Shown: piece after piece, positions 4,957-5,188 of the stretch
How positions within the stretch are numbered: position 1 is the first letter of the stretch
Layout of the letters: every line of letters begins with the position of its first letter
Origin: Chloroflexota bacterium
Lineage (GTDB): Bacteria; Chloroflexota; Dehalococcoidia; SM23-28-2; RBG-16-64-32
NCBI GenBank assembly: GCA_022565075.1
Contig: JADFKG010000138.1
Span: forward strand, 1-5,188
Length of the DNA stretch: 5,188 nt
Reading direction: 5' to 3'
Translations under genes and position numbers: made by a program
The notes under the pieces: model-generated
The model's database searches: none
What the model was told of the DNA's origin: nothing
The model's input: the letters and a program-made list of their open reading frames with translations, nothing else

Positions 4957-5188
4957 TTAGCGCGGCCACACTACGATGGCCGGCTCTGGTGCCTGCGTTA
5001 CATCGTTAACTTCGATCAATCGTGAGTCTCCCCACTTGTCCCAGAGATCGGTGCGGACGCGCCGGATTGGTGCTACCCACTTGGAGCGGTGCGCAGCGTA
5101 TGCCGCCCAATCAGCCACCTGCGTAAAGTATGAATCGTGCGAGTGTCGGTCGGACGGGTCTTCCAAGATGTGCTCCGCTCTGATGTCG
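4957..5188 (-). CDS. DUF3800-family protein, C-terminal part (runs off window edge)
   Basis: The minus-strand frame is open from the right edge to TAA at 4959-4957, giving about 76 residues of a C-terminus; the true start lies beyond the window. The pattern EDP, S(H)DSYFTQVADWAAYAAHR followed by a tail ending IVVWPR matches the C-terminal signature of DUF3800 proteins, in which a conserved Q-x-A-D (here QVAD) follows an aromatic SYF and precedes an AYA helix, and the end often reads GIVxWP. DUF3800 proteins have no settled biochemical role; they are widespread and frequent in accessory gene neighbourhoods. The N-terminal acidic motif expected for the family cannot be seen. A TTG at 5166 opens the longest in-window frame but is not a credible start because homologous sequence continues upstream of it. 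A strong hairpin follows the stop. The family call rests on recall of the motif, not on a search. Confidence 0.72.
   Translation of the reverse strand, partial: DIRAEHILEDPSDRHSHDSYFTQVADWAAYAAHRSKWVAPIRRVRTDLWDKWGDSRLIEVNDVTQAPEPAIVVWPR

Noticed and set aside
4741..5025. 94-residue plus-strand frame across the AT-richer intergenic region
   Set aside because: No start signal, no recognisable family, and it runs through the hairpin and into antisense of the DUF3800 end.
1..5188. CRISPR array, insertion sequence ends or transposase
   Set aside because: No regularly spaced repeats, terminal inverted repeats or transposase/integrase motifs were found on either strand.

Overview
The window is a piece of a high-GC bacterial chromosome. 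It carries three intact housekeeping-type genes flanked by two genes of a more accessory character. Protein style (three-cysteine zinc HemB, an actinobacterial/chloroflexotal-looking acyl-CoA dehydrogenase, an ABC1 kinase without a C-terminal membrane anchor), GC-ending codons and a candidate leaderless promoter all fit a high-GC member of Chloroflexota or Actinomycetota. I cannot resolve which from sequence reading alone.

Layout: (1) 32-568 (+), an unrecognised 178-residue protein with a possible restriction-endonuclease-like acidic core; it is clearly lower in GC than its neighbour. (2) 565-1554 (+), hemB (porphobilinogen synthase), which starts inside the stop codon of the first gene through a 4-base ATGA overlap. 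(3) 1555-1648, a short convergent intergenic region with a perfect 11-bp GC-rich hairpin, probably a bidirectional terminator. (4) 1649-2923 (-), an acyl-CoA dehydrogenase whose start is fixed by a strong GGAGGT ribosome binding site. (5) 2924-3077, an intergenic region with a weak promoter candidate. (6) 3078-4412 (-), an ABC1/UbiB/AarF-family atypical kinase with all diagnostic motifs; a CATAAT hexamer sits exactly where a leaderless transcript would need it. (7) 4413-4956, about 540 bases with no convincing gene. Its left half is very G-rich on the + strand and contains a textbook G-quadruplex motif and a 12-bp direct repeat. Its right half is AT-richer and holds a possible gene-end remnant, a palindrome, a sigma70-like promoter and a 9-bp perfect hairpin. 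(8) 4957-5188 (-), the C-terminal end of a DUF3800-family protein that runs off the right edge.

The genes do not form one pathway: heme/tetrapyrrole synthesis, acyl-CoA oxidation and an isoprenoid-quinone-linked or lipid-linked kinase lie side by side, the last two in tandem on the minus strand. The more curious parts are the edges: a foreign-looking nuclease-like gene translationally coupled to hemB, and the gene-free, G4-bearing stretch between aarF-like and DUF3800. I do not see strong evidence for a complete new defence or mobile system inside this window.
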